From Puniceicoccaceae bacterium (GTDB taxonomy: Bacteria > Verrucomicrobiota > Verrucomicrobiia > Opitutales > Coraliomargaritaceae), in NCBI GenBank assembly GCA_002729725.1, contig PBYS01000019.1, forward strand, positions 1 through 64,000: DNA of 64,000 nucleotides. The letters are read 5' to 3'. The translations under genes and the position numbers were made by a program. The notes beneath the pieces are model-generated. The model worked only from the letters and a program-made list of their open reading frames with translations. It had not been told where the DNA came from and ran no database searches. Position 1 is the first letter of the stretch. Each line of letters starts with the position of its first letter. Below, piece after piece: positions 1 to 8,798 of this stretch.

Positions 1-1
1 C

Positions 2-1060
2 ACCGTGGCGGTTGGTTTATTGTTGATGCCACTGGTGAGTGACTTCTTTGGCCTCTTCCGGATGGAGGTGGCCCCCGCGCGCTGGATTGTGGTCTTGGTT
101 TCCTTTACCTTGGCTGTTTCGGTGCACTTCTTTTTCGCAGAGATCTTTCCGCGCGGGCTGGCGATGCGCAATCCTTCGGTGGCGATTCGGCGTTCCTACC
201 GGGTCTTGCTCGCTTTTCAGTTTTTGACCTTCCCTGCGATGCTCTTCTTCCGGATGCTGAAGAAGTCGCTCTACCGGCGGATTGGGGTGGATGTCGAGGA
301 CGAGTTGAACCCTTTGGATGTGGATGTGCAAATTCGCGCTATGGGTGAAGACAGTAGTCAACTTTCGGGCGTCGTGCGTAAAATCGTGAATCGCACGCTG
401 CAGATGCAAGAGCTGGTGGTGCAGGACATTTTGCTACCTCGTAGCCAGGTCGTGGTCTGTGATTTAGAAACCAGTATTCAGGAGAATTTAGAAACCATGA
501 AGGCTGCGGGGCACACCCGCTTCCCGCTCTGTCGAGGAGATTTGGATGAGTGTCTTGGACTGATTCATATTAAAGATATCTTTCGCTGGCGTGAGCCTGT
601 GTCAGAGATCGATTTAATGAAGTTGAAGCGTAATTTAGCGGTATTTCCTTTAGAGACCCCGTTGGAGGAGGCGATGGAACGAATGCTGCGGGCCAAATTT
701 CATATGGCCTTGGCGGTGGATGAGTTTGGTGGGATCGTCGGTGTGATTACACTCGAAAGTATTTTGGAAGAGTTGGTGGGCGAAATTCAAGATGAGTTTG
801 ACAGTGAGGAAGAGCAGATTGTGGCTCTAGGTGAGGGACGTCGTTTCCGTATTTCCGGTCTGACGCCGATTCATGATATTGAAGAAGAGCTCGAGATCGA
901 AATTGATAACGAAGAAGTGTCTACTTTTGGAGGCCTGATCACCGGTGAGCTGGGGCACATTCCCGAACGTGGAGAGAGCTTAAGTTGCTATGGCCTGGAT
1001 ATTACGGTGGACGATGTTGATGACCGCCGAGTGATTGCTGCGACGGTGGTGTTATTGTAG
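2..1060 (+). CDS. CorC/HlyC-type CNNM-CBS membrane protein (5' partial)
   Basis: The reading frame is open to the left edge of the window, so the N-terminus is missing; the GTG at position 5 is probably not the start. What is visible is the end of a CNNM-type (DUF21) membrane domain with hydrophobic helices in residues 1-80, then a tandem CBS pair (about residues 140-255, with VQDILLPRSQV and DEFGGIVGVITLESILEELV) and a C-terminal CorC/HlyC domain (about 270-351). Family members are usually about 420-450 residues long, have been called hemolysin-like, and are linked to magnesium/cobalt efflux; the CBS pair is a nucleotide-sensing module. The gene ends at a convergent junction filled by a hairpin repeat. 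The family assignment is firm; the substrate is unknown. Confidence 0.88.
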   Translation, partial: TVAVGLLLMPLVSDFFGLFRMEVAPARWIVVLVSFTLAVSVHFFFAEIFPRGLAMRNPSVAIRRSYRVLLAFQFLTFPAMLFFRMLKKSLYRRIGVDVEDELNPLDVDVQIRAMGEDSSQLSGVVRKIVNRTLQMQELVVQDILLPRSQVVVCDLETSIQENLETMKAAGHTRFPLCRGDLDECLGLIHIKDIFRWREPVSEIDLMKLKRNLAVFPLETPLEEAMERMLRAKFHMALAVDEFGGIVGVITLESILEELVGEIQDEFDSEEEQIVALGEGRRFRISGLTPIHDIEEELEIEIDNEEVSTFGGLITGELGHIPERGESLSCYGLDITVDDVDDRRVIAATVVLL

Positions 1061-1139
1061 AAGCCTCGGTTCTCTGAACCGGGGAGCGTTGGCCGAGTCG
1101 CTGAGCCCCAAAACGGAGTTTTGAGGATACGCTTGGACT
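1061..1139. repeat. REP-like hairpin repeat, family A, copy 1
   Basis: The whole gap between two convergent genes is one repeat unit. It opens with an inverted repeat (stem CCTCGGTTC / GAACCGGGG around a 3-nt loop, 1064-1084) followed by a conserved tail with AGCGTTGGCCGAG and GAGTTTTGAGGATACGC. Near-identical units lie at 7440-7640 and more diverged ones at 53465-53580, all between convergent genes. It may act as a bidirectional terminator or an mRNA-end stabiliser. Confidence 0.75.
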
Positions 1140-2807
1140 CTAGCTTTTGACTTCTACCAGTGACTGCTCGTTTTCACGTAGTATAGAGCTGAGTTGCAGC
1201 AGTAAGCTCTCGCGGTCAGGTGTGAAAATGAAGCGATCGCTACCCAGTTTTTGGTAGGCTTCGACGAGTAGTTCCATTTGTGGGCGGCGCATCTCGAGTA
1301 AGCGAGCCAGCAGACGGTTCAGGTTTTCTGTGTTGCCGAGGATCAATTCGGAGCGAATTAGCTCCGAGAGGATTTTTTGATTGGTGGGGGTCCTTTGATA
1401 GGCGACCATCAAAATCTTACGTGCCTGCTGGTGGCGGTCAATTTTTGTGAAACGTCGAGCCACGGCCAAGTAAGTTTGCGGTTGATTGTTTGCTTCGTCG
1501 ATGAAGTCTTGTAGGTAAATCTCACCCAAGTCTGGGCGGTTGATCCCGTAAGAAGCCACTGCGCGGAGGCTGTTGAAGATAGCCCAGCGTGCTGTCAGCC
1601 AGTCTGGGCGCTCCTTTAGGAGTTCTTCGGAGAATTCCAGTGCACCTTCGTAATCTTTATCCACTAGGTGGGCTTCGATCAGAAGTAGTGCGAAGGCATC
1701 GATATTAAATTCGTTCTCAAGTGCTTCTTCATAGGTGCGGCGTGCTAAGTCGACGTTGCCTGTGTCTGCAGCAAAGTTGGCCAGTGCCTGTAGGGCGGCC
1801 TCATCTTCGCTGAATTGTTGTAACATGCGTTGTGTCTCGCGTTGTTCGCGCTCGGTGTCGCCCGATTTATTGTAGATATACAGTAACTCCAGGCGTGGTG
1901 CGGAGCTCAGCGGGTCGCTGACATTGCGGAGGATGGCGTAACGACGCGCTGCATCTATATTCCCGAGTTCACGGTTGTAGCGACTTAATTGCATCAGTAG
2001 GGGTTCTGAGTTGGGGAACGTGCTCACGGCATCCTCCATCTTCGTAATCGCTGCTTCCTGATTGCCACGATCCCAACTGATTTGGGAGGAGAGTAAGACG
2101 CCTTCGAGGGATTCGAGTAAGTTGTAAGAGCTTAGGTAGTCGTCCGCACGGTCGTAATTGCCACGCAGATAATTTGCGTTGGCCGCGCCAAATGCGAGTG
2201 TGCGATTAATGTCAGTGAGTTCTGGCTCTTTGGGTAAATACTCATCTGCGAGTTCTTGGATTTGTTCGTCCATTTGGTAGCGGAGTAGCACTCGAAGTGT
2301 TTGCTTCAGGTAGTCGATGTCATCAATACCACCTTGCGAGAGCCCTTTGAGCAGTTGGTCGGCTGCAATGTCATGGCGCTTCAGTGCGACTTCGTAGAAT
2401 TCCGCTAAGACCCGACGCCCCTCTAAGTTGGCTGGAGCTCGGGCGACCCCCAGGCGTAGCAGGCGTAAGGCATCGCGGTAGTTGCCTTGCTTAATCTCGT
2501 TTAACCCCTTTTGGATGTGATAGTTTCCCATTTCCACCCGATGCTCTTCAATGCCAAAAGGCAGTAAGGTTAACATCTTGCTGTAGGAGACCTCGTCGAA
2601 TTCTTTATTATATTTGAAATGAAAATACAAGGCGCCCGCCATTGCAAACCAGCCAGCGACAAGCAATAGTAGAGCTGCAGCGAAGAGCCGTCCCCAGCGG
2701 ATAGAGATTTCTGTGCGTCCATCGATGCCTTTACGTTGTGCCACAAAGCCCAGTAAAATGGACTTTTCGCGGGCGACTGGATGGCGGGTGCTTTGTTTCT
2801 TGTTCAT
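1140..2807 (-). CDS. Membrane-anchored TPR-repeat protein
   Basis: 555 residues. A basic cytoplasmic N-terminus of about 40 residues is followed by one transmembrane helix (about 42-66, LFAAALLLLVAGWFAMAGAL). The long remainder is helical and tetratricopeptide-like, with repeats such as QGNYRDALRLLRLGVARAPA, LRGNYDRADDYLSSYN and GNVDLARRTYEEALENEF. The topology suggests an inner-membrane protein with a periplasmic TPR scaffold. It is divergent from the exopolysaccharide export genes (195 bp to the barrel gene), so a role in envelope or polysaccharide assembly is possible but unproven. TPR folds mediate protein-protein contacts; no catalytic motif is visible. Confidence 0.75.
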   Translation of the reverse strand: MNKKQSTRHPVAREKSILLGFVAQRKGIDGRTEISIRWGRLFAAALLLLVAGWFAMAGALYFHFKYNKEFDEVSYSKMLTLLPFGIEEHRVEMGNYHIQKGLNEIKQGNYRDALRLLRLGVARAPANLEGRRVLAEFYEVALKRHDIAADQLLKGLSQGGIDDIDYLKQTLRVLLRYQMDEQIQELADEYLPKEPELTDINRTLAFGAANANYLRGNYDRADDYLSSYNLLESLEGVLLSSQISWDRGNQEAAITKMEDAVSTFPNSEPLLMQLSRYNRELGNIDAARRYAILRNVSDPLSSAPRLELLYIYNKSGDTEREQRETQRMLQQFSEDEAALQALANFAADTGNVDLARRTYEEALENEFNIDAFALLLIEAHLVDKDYEGALEFSEELLKERPDWLTARWAIFNSLRAVASYGINRPDLGEIYLQDFIDEANNQPQTYLAVARRFTKIDRHQQARKILMVAYQRTPTNQKILSELIRSELILGNTENLNRLLARLLEMRRPQMELLVEAYQKLGSDRFIFTPDRESLLLQLSSILRENEQSLVEVKS

Positions 2808-3002
2808 ACCGTGAAATTCTGATTATGGGATAATTATCGGTTATTAGTTATGCATCTAAGGCTATGAGCCAAGCTCAAATAAAGCAGACTTTCGTATTGC
2901 AGTTGTTTTTTTTGTACCTACGGTTTTATGCACAAGTGTGGTTCTCTCTTATCAGTCGCACTGTATTTTGCCTCCTATCCAACTAAACTTACTTTTCTCT
3001 CT

Positions 3003-4262
3003 ATGAAAAATAAACAAATTTGCCTGTTCTCGCTTCTTTCATCTGGCCTGCTGCTGCAGTCCGCGACCAGTGTTAGCGCTTCGCCTTTAGTTTCGATCGG
3101 CGATAATGCGGCCATATTCTTTAAGGGGTCTTCTAGTCTGCGTTGGGTTTCCAATGTTTTTCGTGATGAAACGGATGAAGTGGAGGATCTGGTTTGGACT
3201 GTTTCACCAGGCTTTAAATTGGATCTAGGGCATGGTGCTTCTAATGCAGATTTTTCGGTGACCACGCGTTACGATATTCTTCGTTACGAGGATACCTCTC
3301 GTTTGGATGTGGAGCTGTTTCATATTCGAGCGGATGGTTCTTATCGGGGGAGTCGTTTAAGTGTGAATGGTTCGCTTTCCTTTGATGAAAGCAAAACGAG
3401 TAGCGGTGAGAACAATGTAATAAATGATTTAATCTCCTTCGACACAACTGCAGCTAAAATTAATAGTGAATATCAGATTTCGCCGAAGTTTAGTTTCGGC
3501 TCTGGCTTGCAGTATTCGGAGCAAGAATACACCAGTTTTGAGGATCGATTTGCGGATCGTGAGACCTTTAGTGTGCCTCTAGATGTTTTTTATGAGCTAA
3601 CGCCTAAGGTTGATTTGAGTCTTGGATATTCTTATACGCATGTAGATATTGAGGGCACTATGATTGAGAATTCCGTCTTGCCTACGCAAGGGGTAGTCTC
3701 AGATGGCTATGAATCTACTAGCCATTTCTTTAACGTTGGCGCACGAGGATATTTGTTGCCGAAGTTGTCAGGTTCTTTTAAAATTGGCTATCGTATGCGC
3801 AGCTCAGATGATTCAGATCGGCGCAATGTGCTTTTGGCTACTGGTGCTACGGTAGCGCCTGCGGTAGCTCCGGTGTCTCGTGATGATACTGGTATGTTGG
3901 GGTTGGATGCTGATCTAACATGGATGGTATTGCCTAAGATGACGGCTGGTTTAGCGCTTTCTCGTGACTTTGGTGTGGGCGGTGAAGGGGAGTCGACTGA
4001 AAATTCTTCCGCTAAATTGTATGCCAGCTATGCTATTAGTAGTCACTTTTCTGCTAGCGCCAATTTGGGGTATACCCTACGGGATTACACTGATGGCGAT
4101 CGCGAGGATGATCAATATAATGCAGGTGTTCGAGTGTCTTATTCACCTAACGAATATTGGAGCTTTAGCACTGGGTATACTTATACCGAAAATGATTCTA
4201 ATCAAATTGATTCGAGCTACGAGAATAACACTCTAGACCTAACTGCAACGCTTCGCTATTAA
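3003..4262 (+). CDS. Outer-membrane beta-barrel protein of an exopolysaccharide locus
   Basis: 419 residues from the ATG at 3003, chosen because it begins a clear signal peptide (MKNKQICLFSLLSSGLLLQS, cleavage near SVSA-SP); an upstream ATG at 2928 would put 25 unrelated residues in front of it. The mature protein is a run of alternating amphipathic strands with aromatic residues at strand ends (for example YWSFSTGYTYTEN), and it ends in a short strand LDLTATLRY, as outer-membrane barrels do. Barrels of this kind are often found beside Wza/Wzc-type genes. It is followed within 64 bp by the Wza-like gene, with a strong hairpin terminator between them. The role is inferred to be polysaccharide secretion or surface attachment; no substrate is evident. 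Confidence 0.7.
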   Translation: MKNKQICLFSLLSSGLLLQSATSVSASPLVSIGDNAAIFFKGSSSLRWVSNVFRDETDEVEDLVWTVSPGFKLDLGHGASNADFSVTTRYDILRYEDTSRLDVELFHIRADGSYRGSRLSVNGSLSFDESKTSSGENNVINDLISFDTTAAKINSEYQISPKFSFGSGLQYSEQEYTSFEDRFADRETFSVPLDVFYELTPKVDLSLGYSYTHVDIEGTMIENSVLPTQGVVSDGYESTSHFFNVGARGYLLPKLSGSFKIGYRMRSSDDSDRRNVLLATGATVAPAVAPVSRDDTGMLGLDADLTWMVLPKMTAGLALSRDFGVGGEGESTENSSAKLYASYAISSHFSASANLGYTLRDYTDGDREDDQYNAGVRVSYSPNEYWSFSTGYTYTENDSNQIDSSYENNTLDLTATLRY

Positions 4263-4293
4263 TTTCTTGCAACCCTTTTCCCTCTTACGGGTC

Positions 4294-4322
4294 AAAATGC
4301 CTCTTGCAGAGGCATTTTTTAC
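4294..4322 (+). terminator. Intrinsic terminator/attenuator directly before the Wza-like gene
   Basis: A perfect 11-bp stem (AAAATGCCTCT / AGAGGCATTTT, 3-nt loop TGC) runs into a T-run and ends only about 8 nt before the ATG at 4326. It can terminate the barrel-gene transcript, but there is no room for a promoter after it, so the downstream genes depend on read-through or on a promoter inside the barrel gene. Confidence 0.8.
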
Positions 4323-4325
4323 GTT

Positions 4326-5000
4326 ATGAAGCAGCTACCAATTTTAATCTCACTGTGTGCATTCTTTTTATCGCTGGTCGCGTCGGCTCAGGAGTCGGGC
4401 GGCAGCTCCAGTAGCTCCGTGGACGGCAATGTGGGCTCCTATAGCTCGGGGGGCAACTCATCCGCTGGTGGCGGTGGCGTCGGTATTGTGGTTGGAGAAA
4501 ATTACGTATTGAAGCCATCCGATGTGGTTTCAGTCGAAGTTTATCAAGAGCCGGACCTAGAAAAAAGTGTGCGTGTTGAAGGTGACGGTTCTATCACACT
4601 TGCTCTTGTCGGTAAGGTGAAGGTTGCAGGTATGACAGTTGCGGAGGCGCAGTCTCTGATCACCGACTTGTATAACCGTGACTTCTTGGTCGACCCACAG
4701 GTTTCTTTGCTCGTGGTGCAATTTTCGCCTAAGGTAGTGCATATTCTAGGGTCAGTTAATAACCCAGGCCCAGTGGCGATACCACCTGATAGTGATTTGA
4801 CCTTAACTGAAGCGATTGCAGGTGTGCGGGGAGTCAGCCGCTTGGGCAATCCCAAATCCATTACTATTAAACGGATTGATGCCGACGGACGTGCAAGGCA
4901 AATGGAAGTTAATTTCAGCCGAATTATTCAGGATCCTAATTCCAAAGATATTATCCTTCAAGAGGGCGATACGATTTGGGTGCCCGAACGCATTATCTAA
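4326..5000 (+). CDS. Polysaccharide export protein (Wza/GumB-like, SLBB)
   Basis: 224 residues. A signal peptide (MKQLPILISLCAFFLSLVAS) is followed by a Ser/Gly-rich linker (about 24-55), a Poly_export domain (about 57-130, with VLKPSDVVSVEVYQEPDLEK and GDGSITLALVGKVKVAGMTV) and one SLBB-type domain (about 133-220, VHILGSVNNPGPVAIP, ending QEGDTIWVPERII). Wza-type proteins form the outer-membrane exit pore for capsule or exopolysaccharide. This one is short, has no obvious lipobox cysteine at the cleavage site and has only one SLBB repeat, closer to GumB than to E. coli Wza. The chain-length/kinase gene starts 18 bp downstream. The start is fixed by the signal peptide; no Shine-Dalgarno sequence is present and the upstream space is taken by a terminator hairpin. 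Confidence 0.88.
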   Translation: MKQLPILISLCAFFLSLVASAQESGGSSSSSVDGNVGSYSSGGNSSAGGGGVGIVVGENYVLKPSDVVSVEVYQEPDLEKSVRVEGDGSITLALVGKVKVAGMTVAEAQSLITDLYNRDFLVDPQVSLLVVQFSPKVVHILGSVNNPGPVAIPPDSDLTLTEAIAGVRGVSRLGNPKSITIKRIDADGRARQMEVNFSRIIQDPNSKDIILQEGDTIWVPERII

Positions 5001-5018
5001 CCCCTTTAGAATAAAAAT

Positions 5019-7313
5019 ATGAAGAACGATTATGTAAGAGGCGGTGCCGATCCTAACACAGGCGGCTACGGCGGCTACGGATACGGCTATGGTTACGGCG
5101 GAGGTTATGGCTATGGCGGCTATGGTGCAGGCGGAGGCTACGGCGAAGGAGGTGGCGGTGCGCCACAGCGTTCCTTCAAGGACTATTTCTTAATGTTTCG
5201 AGAGCGCATTTGGTATTTAATCGTTGCTTTCTTTATTATCTTTTCCGGCTCGATTTTGTATACTTTTAACAAAACTAAAATATATACGGCCGCAGCACAG
5301 GTGCAGCTTTTTCGTGATGATGCGTCCGCCTTGGGTAAAGGCGCAGAAATGGAGCAAAACCAAATTCGTGGTGCTGAAGATCTCAATACACAAATTAGTG
5401 TTATGGAGAGCGCTACAATTATTAAGGGGGTGGAGCAGCGGCTACAGGATGAGATGCGGGAGCGTTTTATGGCACCCTACACGGATGCGTTGAGCTTGAG
5501 TGGTCCTTTAACACCGCTAGAAATTCTTGGGCGTAACCGTAGCATCATGCCAAAGCGCATGAGTTTAATGATTCACATAGCCTATTCGCATCCTGACCCG
5601 ATCGTCGCGGCTGAAGTGGCAAATCTCTTTGCTAAGGAGTTTATCGACTATAATCTCAAGCTAAACATCGATGGCTCCATGAAGGCGGTGGAAGACCTGC
5701 GCATCCGAGCCGATCAACAGAAAGAACGGGTAGAAGAGCTGGAATTGAAGCTGGCAGAGTACCGTGAAGAAAATAACGCGGTTTCCTTGCAGAGCGATGA
5801 GAATATTGCGGGTGCACAGTTGGCGCGTTTAAATGAGATTAAGCTCAGTAATAAGAATTTATATGACCAATTGGAAACGAAGTGGAACTTGATTGAAAGT
5901 TACCGCCGTCAAGGCAAAGAGTTGTGGGAACTGTCCTTTATTTCGGAACAGCCGCGTGTTTCGAGTTTGTTGCAGAGGATTTCTGGAACTCGCATTAGTA
6001 TTTCTTCCTTAAGTAAGCGCTATCGTGAGAAGCACCCTGCTATGATCCAGTTGCTTCAGACACTTCAAGAGTCGGAGCAAGAGTTAGCAATTGCTGTTAA
6101 GAATTCAGTCGATAAAATATATGCTTCGTATTCTGAGGCTAAAAGTAATTTTGAATTAGCCAGTCAGCGTTTGGCTGAGAAAGAGCAAGAGTTGATCGAT
6201 TTGAGTAAAACACGGATTGAGTATAATAGTCTATTGCGAGATTTATCTGTACAGCAAAACTTCTTCCAAGCGCTTAACTCGCGCATGACGACGGAAAAGG
6301 CGCAGGTTAATTTGAAGAACCCCAATGCGCGTATTGTCGATGAGGCCTTCCCCCCTTCGGAAGACAATCCCTCTTCGCCGAATGTCACTATGAATTTAGC
6401 GGCGGGCTTCTTTGGCGGGATCGCGGTCGGTGTGGGCCTGATCTTTGTCGTCGCATTTTTAGATGACCGCGTGAAGAGTGCCTTTGATATTGAGGGCACG
6501 ATTGGCTTACCAATGCTTGGCGTGGTGCCTCGTATTAAGAAGTTGGACAGTAATACCAAGGCACAAGCGGTGGCTTCGAATGTGGATCGCCACGTGACCG
6601 AGACTTTCCGCACTATCCACTCTGCGCTTAAGCTGAATGATGAAAGTAAGAATGCGAAAATCATACTGACGACCAGTACGGTACCGAGTGAGGGGAAGTC
6701 TTTTGTCAGTTCAAATTTGTCGCTGACATTTGCCAATCATGGTGAGAAGACGCTGCTGATTGACTGTGACTTGCGTTTGCCGAATGTGGCACGTTCACTG
6801 CAATTGGAGAATGATTTTGGGGTCTTGGACCACATCGATAAGGGAGTTGACCTGGATGAGGTGATCATCAAAGAGGTCTATCCTAATCTGGATGTGCTCC
6901 CTACCGGGGGGAAGTCGAAGAATCCTACACAAGTTCTAAACAGTGCGCGATTTGAAGCGATGTTTGCTGATTTGCGTGATCGCTATGATCGTATTGTAGT
7001 CGATTCGCCGCCATTGGCTGCTGTGAGTGATGCTTTGAATCTGCTTCCACTGGTGGATGGTATCTTGTATGTGATTAAGTTTAACACAGTGAAGCGTAAG
7101 ACTGCTGTAGTGAATGTCCGTCGCTTATGGGAATCGAACACGCCTGTATTCGGGGCGATTCTTAATAATATCACGAGCTCGCTCTCTAGTTATTACTATT
7201 CGAATTACTCGGATAAGGCGTATCAGGATTACTATATTCACCATGAGGAAGAGCTGGAGGAGGAAATGGCCGGCTCCGTTGAGCCTCAATCCGAGCTAGG
7301 ACCCAAGGCGTAA
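5019..7313 (+). CDS. Polysaccharide co-polymerase with BY-kinase domain (Wzc/GumC-like)
   Basis: 764 residues. Domains in order: a Gly/Tyr-rich cytoplasmic tract (about 8-48); TM1 (about 66-88); Wzz periplasmic domain with the LNTQISVMESATIIKGVEQR region; long coiled coil (about 225-420); a GNVR-like block before TM2 (about 457-482); cytoplasmic CpsD/BY-kinase domain with Walker A (STVPSEGKS, about 553-562), Walker A' (LLIDCDLRLP, about 579-588) and Walker B (RIVVDSPP, about 657-665). A tyrosine cluster (SSYYYSNYSDKAYQDYY) near 720-738 is the usual autophosphorylation site. It controls chain length and export of surface polysaccharide with the Wza-like partner. No phosphatase (Wzb) or glycosyltransferase gene is adjacent. 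The N-terminal GY tract is unusual for the family. Confidence 0.92.
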   Translation: MKNDYVRGGADPNTGGYGGYGYGYGYGGGYGYGGYGAGGGYGEGGGGAPQRSFKDYFLMFRERIWYLIVAFFIIFSGSILYTFNKTKIYTAAAQVQLFRDDASALGKGAEMEQNQIRGAEDLNTQISVMESATIIKGVEQRLQDEMRERFMAPYTDALSLSGPLTPLEILGRNRSIMPKRMSLMIHIAYSHPDPIVAAEVANLFAKEFIDYNLKLNIDGSMKAVEDLRIRADQQKERVEELELKLAEYREENNAVSLQSDENIAGAQLARLNEIKLSNKNLYDQLETKWNLIESYRRQGKELWELSFISEQPRVSSLLQRISGTRISISSLSKRYREKHPAMIQLLQTLQESEQELAIAVKNSVDKIYASYSEAKSNFELASQRLAEKEQELIDLSKTRIEYNSLLRDLSVQQNFFQALNSRMTTEKAQVNLKNPNARIVDEAFPPSEDNPSSPNVTMNLAAGFFGGIAVGVGLIFVVAFLDDRVKSAFDIEGTIGLPMLGVVPRIKKLDSNTKAQAVASNVDRHVTETFRTIHSALKLNDESKNAKIILTTSTVPSEGKSFVSSNLSLTFANHGEKTLLIDCDLRLPNVARSLQLENDFGVLDHIDKGVDLDEVIIKEVYPNLDVLPTGGKSKNPTQVLNSARFEAMFADLRDRYDRIVVDSPPLAAVSDALNLLPLVDGILYVIKFNTVKRKTAVVNVRRLWESNTPVFGAILNNITSSLSSYYYSNYSDKAYQDYYIHHEEELEEEMAGSVEPQSELGPKA

Positions 7314-7346
7314 TTATACAGATTTAATAAGCTTGTATTTTCAATG

Positions 7347-7370
7347 CCCCGAAGAAATTCGGGGTATTTT
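7347..7370 (+). terminator. Intrinsic terminator after the Wzc-like gene
   Basis: A 7-bp stem CCCCGAA / TTCGGGG closes a GAAA tetraloop and is followed by TATTTTTAT. It lies 34 bp after the stop codon of the chain-length/kinase gene and ends the export operon. Confidence 0.8.
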
Positions 7371-7439
7371 TATGCCTTGGTCTAAGCCGAAGAGTTCGCG
7401 CTGTTTTTTTTGCCTCCGAATGAGGGGCAGCGGTAGAAG

Positions 7440-7640
7440 CCTCGGTTCTCAGAACCGGGGAGCGTTGGCCGATCTGCCGAGCCCCCAAACAGAGTTTTGA
7501 GCATACGCTGGAGTCGGCTTTGGGGCGCCTCGGTTCTCAGAACTGGGGAGCGTTGGCTGAGCCGCCGAGCCCCCAAACAGAGTTTTGAAGATACGCTGGA
7601 GTCGGCGGTGGGTAAGCCTTGGTTCTTTGAACCGGGGGGG
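7440..7640. repeat. REP-like hairpin repeats, family A, copies 2-4 (tandem)
   Basis: Three head-to-tail units of about 88-89 bp fill most of the 328-bp convergent gap between the Wzc-like gene and uppP. Hairpins lie at 7440-7460, 7528-7548 and 7617-7637. The first two units share the long tail (AGCGTTGG..., CCCCCAAACAGAGTTTTGA, ATACGCTGGAGTCGGC); the third is cut off shortly after its hairpin at the uppP end. No gene is apparent in the gap. Confidence 0.8.
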
Positions 7641-7641
7641 A

Positions 7642-8667
7642 TTAATTGCCGACCACTAGGAATACTACAATCGCTAAGGCGATTCGGTACCACGCAAAGA
7701 GAGCCAGCCCGTGTTTACTGAGATAGTCGACTAACCACTTGACGGCGAGTGCGGAGGATATGAAAGCCACGATGCACCCAATGATAACGGGGCCTGTGTC
7801 GAGGGCTTGAATCATGTTGGAGCCATCGCTGACTACTTTATAGCCGGATGCTGCGCTTAAAGTGATGAGTCCGAGTAGGAAGCTGAATTCGGCTGCGTGC
7901 TTGGGGGAGAGCCCCGCGATGTAGCCGCCTACAATGGTGGCCATGGAGCGGCTCGTGCCAGGCCACATGGCTAGGCATTGAAATAAACCAATCATCACTG
8001 ATTGACGAATGCTGAGCTGATGAATGTCGGGGCCATCGTCGGATTCGATCGCGCCTTTTTGGCCATGTTTACGCCATTTCTCTACGATAAGCATGACGAT
8101 TGCACCAACAATGAGTGCGCCGGCTACCGCTCTGACATTGTCTCCGAGTGTAGTTTCTATCCAGTCATTGAGTAGCAAGCCTATGATGGCGGCTGGAATG
8201 AAAGCGCAGATGAGATTGATGGCAAGCTTGCGCCCTTGTGGATCTTTGCCTAGGCATCCCTTTAGGATTTTTAAGATGGTTTGCCAGTATAGTAGTACGA
8301 CGGCGGCGATGGCACCCGCTTGTATGACAATCACGTAAGCGTAGGCGGCCTCTCCAATTGTGTAGGGGCGTTTGGCTGCCATTGCATTGTCTTGGACTAG
8401 TATCAACTCTCCATTGTCATCTCGGATGGCAGTGTCGCCATCTAAACCAAGCACTGCGTTAGTTAGAATTAGGTGACCGGTGGATGAGATCGGGAGGTAT
8501 TCGGTGATGCCTTCGACGATGCCAAGTATGACGGCATCAGTATACGTTAAGTTTGTTGATTCGTTGCTTTCTTTAATGGGGGGGGCAGGGGCTTCGCCCT
8601 CTATCGCGGATGCCCAAGTAGATGCGGTTAAGAAGCAAAGAATGATTTGGCAGATTCGAAAAGTCAT
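7642..8667 (-). CDS. uppP: Undecaprenyl-diphosphatase UppP (BacA family)
   Basis: 341 residues from the ATG at 8667. The family signature VEGITEYLPISSTGHL is at about residues 51-66 and the second conserved block WPGTSRSMATIVGG is near 230. Multiple hydrophobic helices follow. UppP dephosphorylates undecaprenyl diphosphate on the outer side of the inner membrane to recycle the lipid carrier for peptidoglycan and polysaccharide. The protein is longer than the usual 265-290 residues: a cleavable-looking signal peptide and linker precede the first family helix, and an insert (DGDTAIRDDNGELILV region) follows the first motif. The start at 8667 is chosen for this hydrophobic leader; the ATG at 8733 adds 22 residues. 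It is divergent from trpD. Confidence 0.93.
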   Translation of the reverse strand: MTFRICQIILCFLTASTWASAIEGEAPAPPIKESNESTNLTYTDAVILGIVEGITEYLPISSTGHLILTNAVLGLDGDTAIRDDNGELILVQDNAMAAKRPYTIGEAAYAYVIVIQAGAIAAVVLLYWQTILKILKGCLGKDPQGRKLAINLICAFIPAAIIGLLLNDWIETTLGDNVRAVAGALIVGAIVMLIVEKWRKHGQKGAIESDDGPDIHQLSIRQSVMIGLFQCLAMWPGTSRSMATIVGGYIAGLSPKHAAEFSFLLGLITLSAASGYKVVSDGSNMIQALDTGPVIIGCIVAFISSALAVKWLVDYLSKHGLALFAWYRIALAIVVFLVVGN

Positions 8668-8798
8668 TGCATAGGAGACATAGCGGAAAGCATTGCTATG
8701 TGAAGTCGCAAAAATGTATAATTTTAGCCACACTGTGAGTGTGTTGTGCTTTATGCTTGTGCAGATGCTTGGAAAGGTTTGCTTGTAAAAAAATCTTT

